Shown here one piece after another: positions 1 to 10,594 of a DNA stretch of 64,000 bases (within the stretch, counting starts at the first letter, position 1; each line of letters begins with the position of its first letter). Where the stretch lies: contig JAFEMH010002564.1 in NCBI GenBank assembly GCA_022495995.1, positions 62,001 to 126,000 on the forward strand, written 5' to 3'. Source of the stretch: Adenophora triphylla var. japonica (lineage: Eukaryota; Streptophyta; Magnoliopsida; Asterales; Campanulaceae). The notes beneath the pieces were generated by a model that made no database searches, was not told the DNA's origin, and saw nothing but the letters and a program-made list of their open reading frames with translations. The translations under genes were made by a program, and so were the position numbers.

Positions 1-1079
1 TGACGATCAACGAGGCCAATCGGCTCGGATTTGTAAATTACGATCAACGAGGCCAAACGGCTCGGAATTGTAAATGACGATCGACGAGTCAAACGACTCG
101 GAAATGTAAATGACAGAAAGTAAAGGGAACGGGGTTGGAACGCCGTTTTAACCCGTGATTACTTCTCTTACGGAAAGAGAAGAGGATCGAGGGGCTAAAA
201 CGTATCGGACCCCGTTAGACGGAGGCGTCTACATTTCGATAACGATGTTCGAAACGGTTGTAGCGACTGGCGCGTAAATCGAGACAGAACGAGAGATTTA
301 GAGAGAGGGAGTTATACCTATGGCTAGGGTCGACTCCTTTGGCTCGGAAGGTGTGTACGGGACACAGAAAGTGGTTCGAAAGGTTGTTTCGAAGTAGTAA
401 GGGGCGTATTTGATCGAAATACGAAGGTTTCACGCGAATCGAGACAGAACGGAAGCTCGGAAGGGGTGAAATCAGTTTGGGCCGAGGGGTGTGGTGATTT
501 TTTGGTGTAAAAAGTCCCTCCTTTAGCTTTGACAGCCATTTCTATTTATAGGTGAAAAATGCAGTAGGAGTCCGGACGGACTTTGCCTGAATCCAGGGGG
601 TTTTGTGGTATTTTGAAAATTTGAAGGACTTGCTGGCAATTTCAGAAAATGTGCACAGGGAGTCCGGCCGGACTTGGCTTGCAAATCAGGGGTATTTTGG
701 TCTTTTGGCCTTGATTTGTGATTGAAGAGTGACTAGAGGGAGGTGGCATGGCTGCCACGTGCCCTCTGAGTCACCAGCCATGTGGGAGTTCGTTCCCCGG
801 TCCCGGTTTTGTCCGTTTTTTAAAATAACAGTCCGGAAAATGTCTGAAATGCCCCCGGAAAGTGCCGGAAAATGCGTTATTCAGGGAAAGCCATACTTTT
901 ATGTGAGATGACACGTGTTAAGTATGGTTCGACGTCGGGATGCACGGGGCAGTCCCGGGACGTCTCGTTGGCACAGCAACGGGGAGTTTAACGAGCTCCG
1001 GTTAACCTGGAGCGGGCCAGTGAACGGATTTCGGTTAACTTTCTGACGAATTTGGACGATCCGGATTTGGGTACTTACA
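1..1079 (-). mobile_element. Tat-type gypsy LTR, minus orientation, cut by window edge
   Basis: Read on the minus strand this stretch starts TGTAAGTACCCAAATCC (ending at 1079) and matches the + strand LTR that starts at 5494, including the segment with GGACTGCCCCGTGCATCCCG-like sequence, a TATA-type CTATAAATA near 541-551 and short direct repeats of about 40 bp at 1-115. The far end lies outside the window, so I cannot tell a solo LTR from part of a longer element. The sequence immediately inside it (from 1083) is a + strand protease fragment, not the 3'UTR that precedes the other copy. Confidence 0.75.
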
Positions 1080-1082
1080 CAA

Positions 1083-1915
1083 GCGGATGATCCCCACCGA
1101 ATTTCAAGTGTTGGACATTCCTATCACTTTCACAGCCATCCTGCGGCGACCCTGGCTGCATCAAATGAATGGCGTGGCATCCACCCTTCAGCAGTGTATC
1201 AAGTTCATACAAGGCAAGGAGCTAACAACAGTCTACGGCGACAGCATCACCACTGAGGGGACCAACACAAACGGCATTCCAGTGTTAGAAATCAAGCATG
1301 ATGATTATATGGCATTAACCGGATTCACCTTAGAGACCTCCAAGATCCGAATATGCAGCGTTGACCTTCCACTGTTTCGGGACAAAATCCCTCCCGCAAT
1401 GAAGATGATGAAACTCATGAACTTCATCCCAGGACTGGGGCTCGGCAAAAGGTTACAAGGCTAACACCAAGTCATCAAAGTCAAGGACCACACTACAGTC
1501 CAAAGGCTTGGTTATATGCCAACACCAGCTGACATCAGGAAAAATAAGAGGCTCACCAGCACCAAAGCAGCAGCCCGCAAAAGGGGAACCTCCAACGGCA
1601 CACCCAACCTCCAACCCTTACAGCTTCGACCTCGCTCGCTACTTCGTCAAAGGAACCGACAGAGGAACTGATGAAGATGAGAAAGGAACTGGGGGAACCG
1701 AGCGGTGGGCGATGAAGATGAGAAAGAAGCAGAAAGATGTCAGTACGCAGACTACAAAAAAGATGGCAAAGCTGGCACAGAACCTCCAGCGTTTCAGAGG
1801 ACTCAGGTTTAATTCGATAAGAGGAGCATTCCTCGACATCACTGCACTACCTGGACCAGTTGCCAGCACTGTTCAGCATAAATACCCGTTCAAAAAGGAT
1901 ACCCAACCTCGTTAG
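1083..1915 (+). pseudogene. Tat-lineage gag-pol remnant: protease C-terminus and G-patch
   Basis: The first 125 codons (1087-1464) contain the segment that follows the aspartic protease in Tat elements (RRPWLHQMNGVASTLQQ, compare the GRPWIHANEVVPSTLHQ of the element at 13.6-14.4 kb) and end in a G-patch-like FIPGLGLGKRLQG. After one stop the same reading continues with HQVIKVKDHTTVQRLGYMP. The catalytic DTG/DSG is missing on the left, and RT, RNase H and integrase are missing on the right, where the tandem arrays begin. It is a dead fragment. Confidence 0.75.
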
Positions 1916-3145
1916 GCCTATCCCGTCATCTCCCTGTGAGATCCTTCCCCGAGATTTTGCATCTCGTTATCTCCTCGTGAGATCCCATCCCGTCATCTCC
2001 CTATGAGATCCTTCCTCGAGATTTTGCATCTCGTTATCTCCCTGTGAGATTCCTTCCTGAGATTCCGCATCTTGCTATCTCCCCGTGAGATTCCTTCCCG
2101 AGATTTTGCATCTCGCTATCTCCTCGTGAGATTCCTTTTCGAGATTCCGAATCTCGCCATCTCCTCGTGAGATTCCTTCCCGAGATTCCATATCTCGCTA
2201 TCTCCCCATGAGATTCATTCCCGATATTTCGCATCTCGCTATCTCCCCATGAGATTCCTTCCTGAGATTCTACATCTCGCCATCTCCCCATGAGATTCCT
2301 TTCCGAGGTTCTGCATCTCGCTATCTCCCCGTGAGATTCCTTTCCTAGATTCTGCGTCTCGCTATCTCCCCGTGAGATTCCTTCTCGAGATTTCGCATCT
2401 CGCTATCTCCCTGTGAGATTCCTTCCTGAGATTCTACATCTCGCTATCTCCCCGTGAGATTCCTTCCTGAGATTCTACATCTCTCCATCTCCTCGAGAGA
2501 TTCCTTTCCGAGGTTCTGCATCTCGCTATCTCCCCGTGAGATTCCTTCCTGAGATTCTGCATCTCGCCATCTCCCCGTGAGATTCCTTTCCGAGGTTCTG
2601 CATCTCGCTATCTCCCCGTGAGATTCCTTCCCGAGATTTCGCATCTCGCTATCTCCCCGTGAGATTCCTTCCTGAGATTCTACATCTCGCCATCTCCCCG
2701 TGATATTCCTTCCCGAGATTTCGCATCTCGCTATCTCCCATTGAGATTCCTTCCTGAGATTCTACATCTCGCTATCTCCCCGTGAGATTCCTTTCCGAGA
2801 TTCTGCATCTCGCTATCTCCCCGTGAGATTTCTTTCCGAGATTCTGCATCTCTCTATCTCCCCATGATATTCCTTCCCGAGATTTCGTATCTCGCTATCT
2901 CCCCGTGAGATTCCTTCCCGAGATTCCACATCTCGCTATCTCCCCGTGAGATTCCTTCCCGAGATTTCGCATCTCGCTATCTCCCCATGAGATTCCTTCC
3001 CGAGATTCCGCATCTCGCTATCTCCCCAAGAGATTCCTTCCCGAGATTCTGCATCTCGCCATCTCCCCATGAGATTCCTTCCCGAGATTCCGCATCTCGC
3101 TATCTCCCCGCGAGATTCCTTCCCGAGATTTCACATCTCGTCATC
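1916..3145. repeat. Tandem array, about 41-bp monomer
   Basis: About 30 units of roughly CTCGCTATCTCCCCGTGAGA plus TTCCTTCCCGAGATTCTGCAT. Each unit holds two inverted motifs: ATCTC-5 nt-GAGAT, then GAGAT-4 or 5 nt-ATCTC. It behaves as a dimer of two half repeats. Open frames across it on both strands are repeat translations, not genes. Position between pol remnants and the 3'UTR motif fits the hypervariable repeat-rich 3'UTR known for Tat/Ogre elements. Confidence 0.9.
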
Positions 3146-3924
3146 TCCCTGCGAGATCCTTCCCCGAGATTTTGCATCTCGTTATCTCCTCGTGAGATCC
3201 TTTCTCGTTATCTCCTCGTGAGATCCTTTCCTGTTATCTCCTCGTGAGATCCTTTCTTGTTACCTCCTCGTAAGATCCTCTTCCGTTATCTCCTCGTGAG
3301 ATCCTTTCTCGTTATCTCCTCGTGAGATCTTTCCGATTATCTCCTCGTGAGATCCTTTCTCGTTATCTCCTCGTGAGATCTTTCCGTTATCTCCTCGTGA
3401 GATCCTTTCTCGTTACCTCCTCGTGAGATCCTCTTCCGTTATCTCCTCGTGAGATCCTTTCTCGTTATCTCCTCGTGAGATCTTTCCGATTATCTCCTCG
3501 TGAGAACCTTTCTCGTTATCTCCTCGTGAGATATTTCCGATTATCTTCTCGTGAGATCCTTTCTCGTTACCTCCTCGTGAGATATTTCCGTTATCTCCTC
3601 ATGAGATCCTTTCTCGTTACCTCCTCGTGAGATCTTTCCGATTATCTCCTCGTGAGATCCTTTCTCGTTACCTCCTCGTGAGATCTTTCTGTTATCTCTG
3701 CGTGAGATCCTCTCCCGAGATTTTTCATCTTGTCATCTCCCTGCGAGATTCCTTCCCGAGACTTTGCCTCTCGAGACCCTCCTCGATACCTCCTCGTGAG
3801 ACTTTCTCCCATTATTTCGTAGTGAAACCATTCCCATTATTTCCTCGTAAAACCTTTTCCATTCCCTCTTTGTGAGATCCTCTTCGTGAGACCCTTACCA
3901 TTATTCCTTCGTAGAACCTTTTGC
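3146..3924. repeat. Tandem array, about 26-bp monomer, decaying to the right
   Basis: Units of about CGTTATCTCCTCGTGAGATC plus CTTTCT repeat about 20 times from 3180 to 3720. Each keeps the ATCTC-CTCGT-GAGAT core. From about 3720 the units become irregular (Ctcgtgagac, cgtagtgaaacc). It is evidently derived from the 41-bp array by loss of the second half unit. Confidence 0.85.
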
Positions 3925-4170
3925 GTTCCTTCGTAAGATTACCCATCTTTTCGTGAGATTACCCATCACTTAGAGAGATTACCCATCTTTTCGTAAGATT
4001 ACCCATCTTTTCGTAAGATTACCCATCTTTTCATAAGATTACCCATCTTTTCGTGAGATTACCCATCTCTTAGAGAGATTAACCATCTTTTCGTGAGATT
4101 ACCCATCTCTTAGAGAGATTACCCATCTTTTCGTAAGATTACCCATCTTTTCGTAAGATTACCCATCTTT
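3925..4170. repeat. Tandem array, 20-bp monomer
   Basis: About 12 units of GATTACCCATCTTTTCGTAA. The core is ATCTT-TTCGT-AAGAT in several units, ATCTC-TTAGA-GAGAT in others and ATCTT-TTCGT-GAGAT (G-T wobble) in others. Pairing of the 5-bp stem is therefore kept while both arms change. Confidence 0.85.
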
Positions 4171-4595
4171 TGATTAAGGCAGACAGTCAAATACCTTCAA
4201 ACACCCTATCCCCAGTGGACAAAAGACAAACGACAATCACTATAAGCCCGTACAATGAATCTTCTCCCCGGCCGTCAATCGTAAGCCCGACCATCTCATT
4301 TCCACGGCAATCACTGTAAGACCGTACAATGAATCTTCCCCAGCCGTCAATCGTAAGCCCGACCACCTCATCTCAGCGGCCATTAAGGTAAGCCCGCATA
4401 ACAAATCCATCTTCGGCCATCATCGTAAGCCCGAACACCATATCCCCAGCAGACAAGAGACGAGCGGCAAGTCAGCGTAAGCCTGCACAACAACCTTCCT
4501 TCAAAAGCATTTTCGTCGAACCTGAAACTTTCAAAAAACATTTCCGTTGAACCCGAAACTTTCAAAAGCATTTCCGTCGAAGCCGGAACTTTTAA
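4171..4595. repeat. Degenerate longer tandem repeats (about 70 bp and about 33 bp)
   Basis: From 4225 to 4450 a unit with CCGTACAATGAATCTTC and CGTCAATCGTAAGCCCGACC recurs about two and a half times. From 4500 to 4590 a 33-bp unit with GAAACTTTCAAAAGCATTTCCGT recurs three times. No gene is visible. Confidence 0.7.
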
Positions 4596-5283
4596 AAGCA
4601 TCTCCCTCGTGAGATTCAAACCATCTCCCTCGTGAGATTCAACCATCTCCCTCATGAGATTCTACCATCTCCCTCGTGAGATTCACCCCATCTCCCTCGT
4701 GAGATTCAACCATCTTCCTAGTGAGATTCACCCCATCTCCCTCTGTGAGATTCAAACCATCTCCCTCGTGAGATTCAATCATCTCCCTCGTGAGATTAAC
4801 CCCATCTCCCTCGTGAGATTCACCTATCTTCCTCGTGAGATTCAAACCATCTCCCTCGTGAGATTCAACCATCTCTCTCGTGAGATTAAAACCATCTCCC
4901 TCGTGAGATTCAACCATCTCCCTCGTGAGATTCACCCCATCTCCCTCGTGAGATTCAAACGATCTCCCTCGTGAGATTCAACCATCTCCCTCGTGAGATT
5001 CACCCCATCTCCCTCGTGAGATTCAACCATCTCCCTCGTGAGATTCACCCCATCTCCCTCGTGAGATTCATCTCCCTCATGAGATTCAACCATCTCCCTC
5101 GTCAAATTCACCCCATCTCCCTCATGAGATTCAACCATTTCCCTCGTGAGATTCACCCATCTCCCTCGTGAGATTCACCCATCTCCCTCGTGAGATTCAA
5201 ACCATCTCCCTCGTGAGATTCAACCATTTCCCTCGTGAGATTCAAACCATATCCCTCGTGAGATTCAAACCATATCTCTAATC
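4596..5283. repeat. Tandem array, 22-23-bp monomer
   Basis: About 30 units of CATCTCCCTCGTGAGATTCA with small insertions (AC, CC). The core is again ATCTC-6 nt-GAGAT. Long open frames on both strands (for example repeats of NLTREMVESHEGDG) are by-products of a period that is partly a multiple of three. Confidence 0.9.
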
Positions 5284-5493
5284 ATTCCCCACAGGTCGAG
5301 GCCCCTACGAATTGCCCTCACACCCGTGAATTACGATCGGCTTGATTCCCGCTCGGGATACGTAGGAATCCTTTCACTAAGGGTCAAGTCATTTGACCAT
5401 ATAGGTCTCTCCATAAGGCATCTCCCTGATTTGGGATCCTTATCTTTTTCGACGACCCCACTTCCTTCAAAAGCGACGTCGCCGAGGGGCTAC
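5284..5493 (+). other. Tat 3'UTR conserved motif and polypurine tract
   Basis: At about 5328-5371 lies ACGATCGGCTTGATTCCC followed by CGGGATACGTAGGAATCC, the motif recurrent near the 3' end of Tat-type plant elements. The LTR boundary is at 5494 (TGTAAG). Immediately before it is GCCGAGGGGCTAC, a weak polypurine tract. This orients the element on the + strand. Confidence 0.7.
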
Positions 5494-7371
5494 TGTAAGT
5501 ACCCAAATCCGGATCGTCAAAATCCGTTAAAAGTTAACTGAAATCCGTTAACTGGCCCTTTCCAGGTTAATCGGAACCCGTTAAGCTCCCCGTTCTCGAT
5601 TCAACAAGACATCATGGGACTGCCCCGTGCATCCCGACGTCAAAGCGTACTCAACACACATTATCACACGTAAAAGTACAGCTTTCCCCAAAAAATGCAC
5701 TTTTCGGGGTCTTCCGGGATTTGATTTGCCGTTTTCGAGCGTCTCGACCTTTCGGAGGTCATAACTCCCTTATACGAACTCCGTTTTGGGCCCACCACAT
5801 ATCAAATCGAATGCGAGAACAAGATCTACGCATATAAATAGTTAAATCAGAAAAAATAGCCAATTTGAAGAATAGGCCGGCCTGACTGTTTTACTGATTT
5901 AAAAACGTGTCAAACTCAAGGCCAAATGACCAAAATGTCCCCAAATTGAATAAAGGTCCGGCCGGACTGTTTTACAGGGTAAAAACCACCAAGCTAAGCA
6001 ACCTTTCCTCCTCTCCAAGTAAATTTCTTCCTCCCCACTCAATTTACTTCCTCCCCACTCAAATTTCCTCCTATAAATACTCACCTCCTCCTTCATTTTC
6101 AATACACCATTTTCTCTCCTCTCTCCACCCCAAGCAACAAGGCTTGTCTTCTTTCGCTCTTCGGGGGCCCTCGTGCTACTCGTCGGCGGAATTCTCTACT
6201 CTTCGGGGGCCCTCGTGCTACTCGTCGGTGGATTCTGATCCTCAAAAAAACACAAGCTAAACCGCCACCCCAAGTCGAAATGTTGCCCAAATCCCTAGGT
6301 TTCTAAACACCAAATAAAAGGGGAAAATCTGCCCACACACTTTCGAAACACCTTTCAAACACCTTTTCGTATCCCGTATACTTCCTCCCAAGCCAAAGAG
6401 TCAACACCAAATTTGGTAAACTCTCACTCTCAAAATGTAGACGTAACGCCGTCTACGGGACTCGATACGTTTTAGTCCCTAATCATATTCTCTCCCGTAA
6501 GAGAAGTAATTTCGGGTTAAAACGGCATTCCAGTCCCGTTTTTACTTTTATGTCATTTACCGTCCGGATCGTTCTATCCTTTGATTCGTACTTTTACCGT
6601 CCGAACCGTTTGGTTCGTGATCGTCATTTACAAGTCCGGATCGTTTGATCCGTTGATATTGCTATTTACTTTACGTACTTTACAAATCCGAGTCGTTTGG
6701 CTCGTCGATCGTACTTTTACAGTTCGAGTCGGTTGGCTCGTCGATCGCACTTTTATCGTCCGAACTGTTTGGTTCGTTGATACTGTCATTTACAGTCCAA
6801 ACCATTCGGTTTGTTGATCGCATTTACTTTAAACGTCCGAGTCACAAAATAACTCGTTGATCGCATCTTACTTGCCATCATTTTCATCAAAATGGGTAAC
6901 ATCGTAATGCCCGATTCAAAACCGAAGTTTGTCATTCAAACTTCCTTTCCAAAAACTCTCTTTTCAAACAATCTCAAAATCGACGTTTGTCATTCAAACG
7001 CTCTTTTCAAACTCAAAACTGACGTTTGTCATTCAAACGCCCTTTTTTACCAAAATCAACGTTTGTCATTCAAACCAAGATTAAAGCTTGTCATTCAAGC
7101 TCATTTTCAAAAGCAACACGAACACACACACACGCACACTTTTCGAGAAAGGTAGAAAGACTCGTCATACGAGGCATTTCGGGTGATCTCAACATACTCT
7201 TCCCGAAATGTAACGTGACCTCCGAGCCTAACAATCTCTGGTCCTAAAATCCTTTTGTAAAGTTTTGGCTGCCAATCAAAACATCCCATTTTCAAATACT
7301 TTTCCAAGTTTTTGCTACCAATAAAAACGACCTTGTTTTCAAAGCCATTTTTAAAGTTTGGGCTCATAATG
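5494..7371 (+). mobile_element. Tat-type LTR, plus orientation
   Basis: Starts TGTAAGTACCCAAATCC and mirrors the LTR at 1-1079. A TATA box CTATAAATAC lies near 6070, after a pyrimidine-rich stretch. A 45-bp direct repeat (CTTCGGGGGCCCTCGTGCTA...) sits at about 6155-6235. I place the end near 7371 (ATAATGCA), because the next bases GGGCGTGGCAACTC look like a primer binding site; this end is less certain than the start. Confidence 0.7.
6560..7115 (+). repeat. Sub-repeats inside the LTR
   Basis: From 6560 to 6880 a unit of about 40 bp (CCGAGTCGTTTGGCTCGT, TGATCGTACTTTTA) recurs about seven times. From 6920 to 7110 the 15-mer GTTTGTCATTCAAAC recurs at intervals of 35-50 bp. Both sets are internal expansions of the LTR. 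Confidence 0.75.
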
Positions 7372-7455
7372 CAAAAGGGCGTGGCAACTCTCTTTTCCAA
7401 GTGAAGTCCATTAGAAAGAACCGCTCGCAGCAGTCCGCGCGCGATCCGGGTAATT
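7372..7455 (+). other. Primer-binding-site-like leader remnant after the LTR
   Basis: GGGCGTGGCAACTCTCTTTT directly follows the LTR end, as a PBS and leader would in a gypsy element. The LTR at 5494 thus has 3'UTR on its left and PBS-like sequence on its right (an interior-LTR-interior arrangement). About 80 bp later the sequence switches into the antisense ORF of the next element, so the leader is truncated. Confidence 0.4.
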
Positions 7456-7661
7456 TCAGGAAGGTACCGCTGATAGTGATCGTAACTGGAAGCATTTTGA
7501 TTCGCTATCCAATTTTGATAACATTTTTATGGTCTCCTTAGTTCATCACTTCCAATAGATCTTAATGGGTTAAGGGTTTCTTCATATTGTTTTGAGAATT
7601 ATGTATATACATTTTTATTTGTTTTAACTATTTATTTTTTTTTATTTTATTTTTTTTTTAG

Positions 7662-8524
7662 ATTGATGGCCATACCATAGAGATCAATGACGAAGATAGC
7701 CGAAGCTCTGTTGATGGCCCTTCCACTTTTGACTTACTCTTGTCCCGTCTTCACGTGCATTGGAAGTGCTTCCTAAGCAACCACCATGTGAAAAGGCAGT
7801 GTGTGAAAAGAGATTGAGTTTGGTGCAAGGACAGAAAAATGCCATGATGACCCCTGTATTGACCATTCCTCATGTGAATGCACGAGCCGCTCCTTCCTTT
7901 AGTGTTCGTGATGTCAAATCCCATGCTCAACGCCAAGCAGCCGCAGCTATGGGTGAAAGGATTGTCGGACAATTTGCGAGGTCAACTCCTGAAGAACTTT
8001 TGCGCTCGGAGGATGAGTTTTCTGCTATTTTCTCACTGATTGAAGAAGAGTATGGTGTGGACCCTTCTCCTCTCAAGGCTAGAGTTGATGCTTTTATGGT
8101 TCATGCTAAGGCGTTTCAAGATTTACGCTCCCAACATTCTAGAAAGTTAACACCCTTTGCTCATGCTGAACAACTAGTTGATGTTGAGAAGGAGATAGAA
8201 AAAACTACGATTTACGAGATGGAGAAGATCTCTCGCAGCACCACCCTCAGTCAAGAACTCTCTTCAACTGAGTCTCGTCGTACTATATTGTTGAGTGAGC
8301 TCGAGCAGTTGGATCATAGGAGTAAAGAACTTCATGAGGAAATTGCTAAAGCTAAAGAAAACATTCTTTCAATCCAAAGCGTTGTATCCAACTTGAAATC
8401 TAGATGTGAGGAGATAAAGCAGACCCCAAATATTTCTGAAGCGGATGCTTTGAAGTTGGAGGCTCTGAAGAGTGTCATAGAGGATGATCGTAAAGACATC
8501 AGTATGCTTGTTTGGATGTCTTAG
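7662..8524 (+). pseudogene. Antisense additional ORF (aORF) of the Tat element, coiled-coil protein
   Basis: The main open frame begins at 7760 only with a TTG codon and runs about 254 codons to a TAG near 8522. The second half (from about residue 130) is rich in Glu/Lys/Leu heptads (VDVEKEIEKTTIYEMEKI, LSELEQLDHRSKELHEE) and is predicted coiled coil. Upstream, a different frame is open from 7662, directly after a T-rich tract ending TTTTTTTAG that looks like a 3' splice site; joining the two needs a frameshift near 7740. The N-terminal part expected for plant-mobile-domain-type aORFs is missing, cut at about 7456. It reads opposite to gag-pol, as described for aORFs of some Tat elements. Its function is unknown. 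Confidence 0.6.
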
Positions 8525-8689
8525 AAATTGATTTATTGACCTCTTGTGTTTAGTACTTCATTGCGTTCTCACTTTCTACTTGTAATGGTTCAACCATATT
8601 ATGCTATGAAATAAAAAATCTTTTGTTCTTGTCATTTTGTTTTATTTCCCTTCTTACTATATATATGTATATATATATATATACATATT

Positions 8690-9205
8690 TTTTTTTGATA
8701 GATGAACTTGGAAAAAGAATTCAAGCCGCCTACGTACCCGGGTGGGATCAAGTCATAACGTAGTTCAAACAAGAAGGAGAAGAGAGTTTTTTTTGGGGAG
8801 ATTGTACTTGGAAGAAAGAGTCCACGTTGCCTACGTACCCGAAATGGGATCAAGTCATATCGTAGTTCAAATGCGAAAAGAATGATTTTTTTTATATTTT
8901 TTTGGGAGACTGTACTTGGAAAAAGAGTCCAAGTTGCCTACGTACACGAAATGAGATCAAGTCATAACGTAGTTCAAATGAGAAAAGAAGAAGGATTTTT
9001 TTTGGGAGACTGTACTTGGAAGAAAGAGTCCAAGTTGCCTACGTACCCGAAATGGGATCAAGTCATAACGTAGTTCAAATAAGAAAAGAGGAAGGATTTT
9101 TTATTTTTTATTTTTTTTTGGAGACTGTACTTGGAAAAAAGAGTCCAAGTTGCCTACGTACCCGAAATGGGATCAAGTCATAACGTATTTCAAATAAGAA
9201 AAATA
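8690..9205 (-). repeat. Five tandem copies of the Tat 3'UTR motif
   Basis: Units of about 101-113 bp each contain, on the + strand, GCCTACGTACCCGAAATGGG followed by ATCAAGTCATAACGTAGTTC. On the element's own (minus) strand this is GACTTGATCCC...GGGTACGTAGG, the same motif found once at 5328-5371. Units are separated by T-rich spacers and GAGACTGTACTTGGAAGAAA. The array lies between the integrase stop and the aORF. Confidence 0.85.
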
Positions 9206-9271
9206 AGAAGATTCTTTTTTTTGGTGCCTTTCACAGTTTAAGCTCGTACGGGCCAGGAGCATGCTACGACT

Positions 9272-10339
9272 TCAAGGGAAATACTGCTTCAGGAATTTTC
9301 CATTGATCGGACCGATTCTGACTCCCTCTTGATCAATGATTTTGTAAGCTCCATTGGTGTAAACCTACTTCACAAGGTAAGAACCATCCCATTTAAAAAT
9401 GAACTTGTTTCCTATTCAGTGCGTCATAATGATTGGTCTTCTAACTGCAAGCACCAAGTCCCCTACTAGAAATGATCTAGGTCGAACCTTCTTGTTAAAG
9501 ACTCTTGTCAGGCGAGCTTGATAACATTCAAGTTGTTGTTGAGTTTCAAGTCTTTTCCCGTCCAAGGCCTCCAATTCTTCAAGACGAAGTCGAGCATTCT
9601 CTTCGGTGGTCAGACCTTCTTGAATGGCTATCCTCAATAAAGGTATTTACTGCTCAAGTGGCAAGACTGCTTCAACACCATAGACAAGTGAATATGGAGT
9701 TGCTTGTGTTGAAGTACGATATGTGGTTCTGTACGCCCAAAGAGCTTCTCCTATCCTCTCGTGCCAATTACGTTTTGACTTTTCAACCACTTTCTTTAAT
9801 AGGTTGCCTAGGGTCTTATTGAAGGCTTCCGCAAGGCCGTTGGCTGGAGCATTGTACATTGATGAATTATGTTGCTTGAATCCGAACATAGCGCAAAGCT
9901 GGTCTACGAGGGAGTTGTCAAAAGGCTTCCCATTATCAGTGATGATATACCTTGGCACACCATATCAGAAAATAAGATTGGACTTTATGAAATTGACTAT
10001 TGTTTCTTTCTTAATTTCCTTCAGCGGTACAGCTTCTGCCCATTTTGAAAAATAATCGGTAGCTGCCAGAATGTACATGTGACCACCAGATGACTTAGGT
10101 AGCGGTTCGACCGCGTCTAACCCCCATGCGTCAAATGGCCATGATGGCACAGTAGGATGCAGAGGTTCCAGAGATTGGTGAATGAAGTTTGCTTGTAATT
10201 GACAGGCTTGACATTTTTTTGCATACTTAATGCAGTCTTTAACCATCGTTGGCCAGTAGTATCCCATCCTCTTTATGCGGAAGTGGAGTTTTGTCCCGAA
10301 CTGGTGAGCTTCGCATATTCCGGAGTGTGCCTCTTCCAT
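9272..10339 (-). pseudogene. Integrase of the Tat element
   Basis: The HHCC zinc-binding part is read in 10339-9965 (H in EAHSGICEAHQ, then KKCQACQ). The catalytic core follows with D in AATDYFSKWAEA, D in ITDNGKPFDN and E in GLAEAFNKTLGN. One stop separates the two halves near 9960. The C-terminal part (FLVGDLVLAVRRPI, then KFIFKWDGSYLVK and PINGKFLKQYFP ending at 9272) contains two more stops. The DDE triad is visible but the gene is broken. Confidence 0.85.
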
Positions 10340-10594
10340 TGCTTGGACTGCCTCTTCATCCCCTAGGCATCGAAGGAAGACGCCCTCAAATGACCGACGA
10401 AATAGAGTCCCCTTGTAGTGAATGAATCTTGGTGCTCATCGACGGATGTCTATCATGCGACGTGGTTTACTTGGCAACCTTCCATGCTCCAAGTAATCGA
10501 TGATAGGGATTCTCCAATCTTTGCTCATAGCAATTTGTACTGAAACAATGTCCACTTCTTCAAAGTCACACTCAATAAGTTGTGGCAGGACCCA
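10340..10594 (-). other. Degenerate RNase H to integrase linker
   Basis: The minus strand still shows gypsy-like pieces (GRLPSKPRRMIDIRR, QSVAWTAS) but no uninterrupted frame. Nothing else is seen here. Confidence 0.4.

Noticed and set aside
1916..5283. Possible CRISPR array or repeat protein genes (for example frames of repeated NLTREMVESHEGDG)
   Set aside because: There are no unique spacers between repeats; units differ by slippage and point changes, the frames are open on both strands at once, and the sequence lies in a plant retrotransposon 3'UTR.
7760..8524. An intact host gene of 254 codons
   Set aside because: Starts only with TTG, needs a frameshift to join upstream coding sequence, and its position antisense to a Tat pol marks it as the element's aORF.
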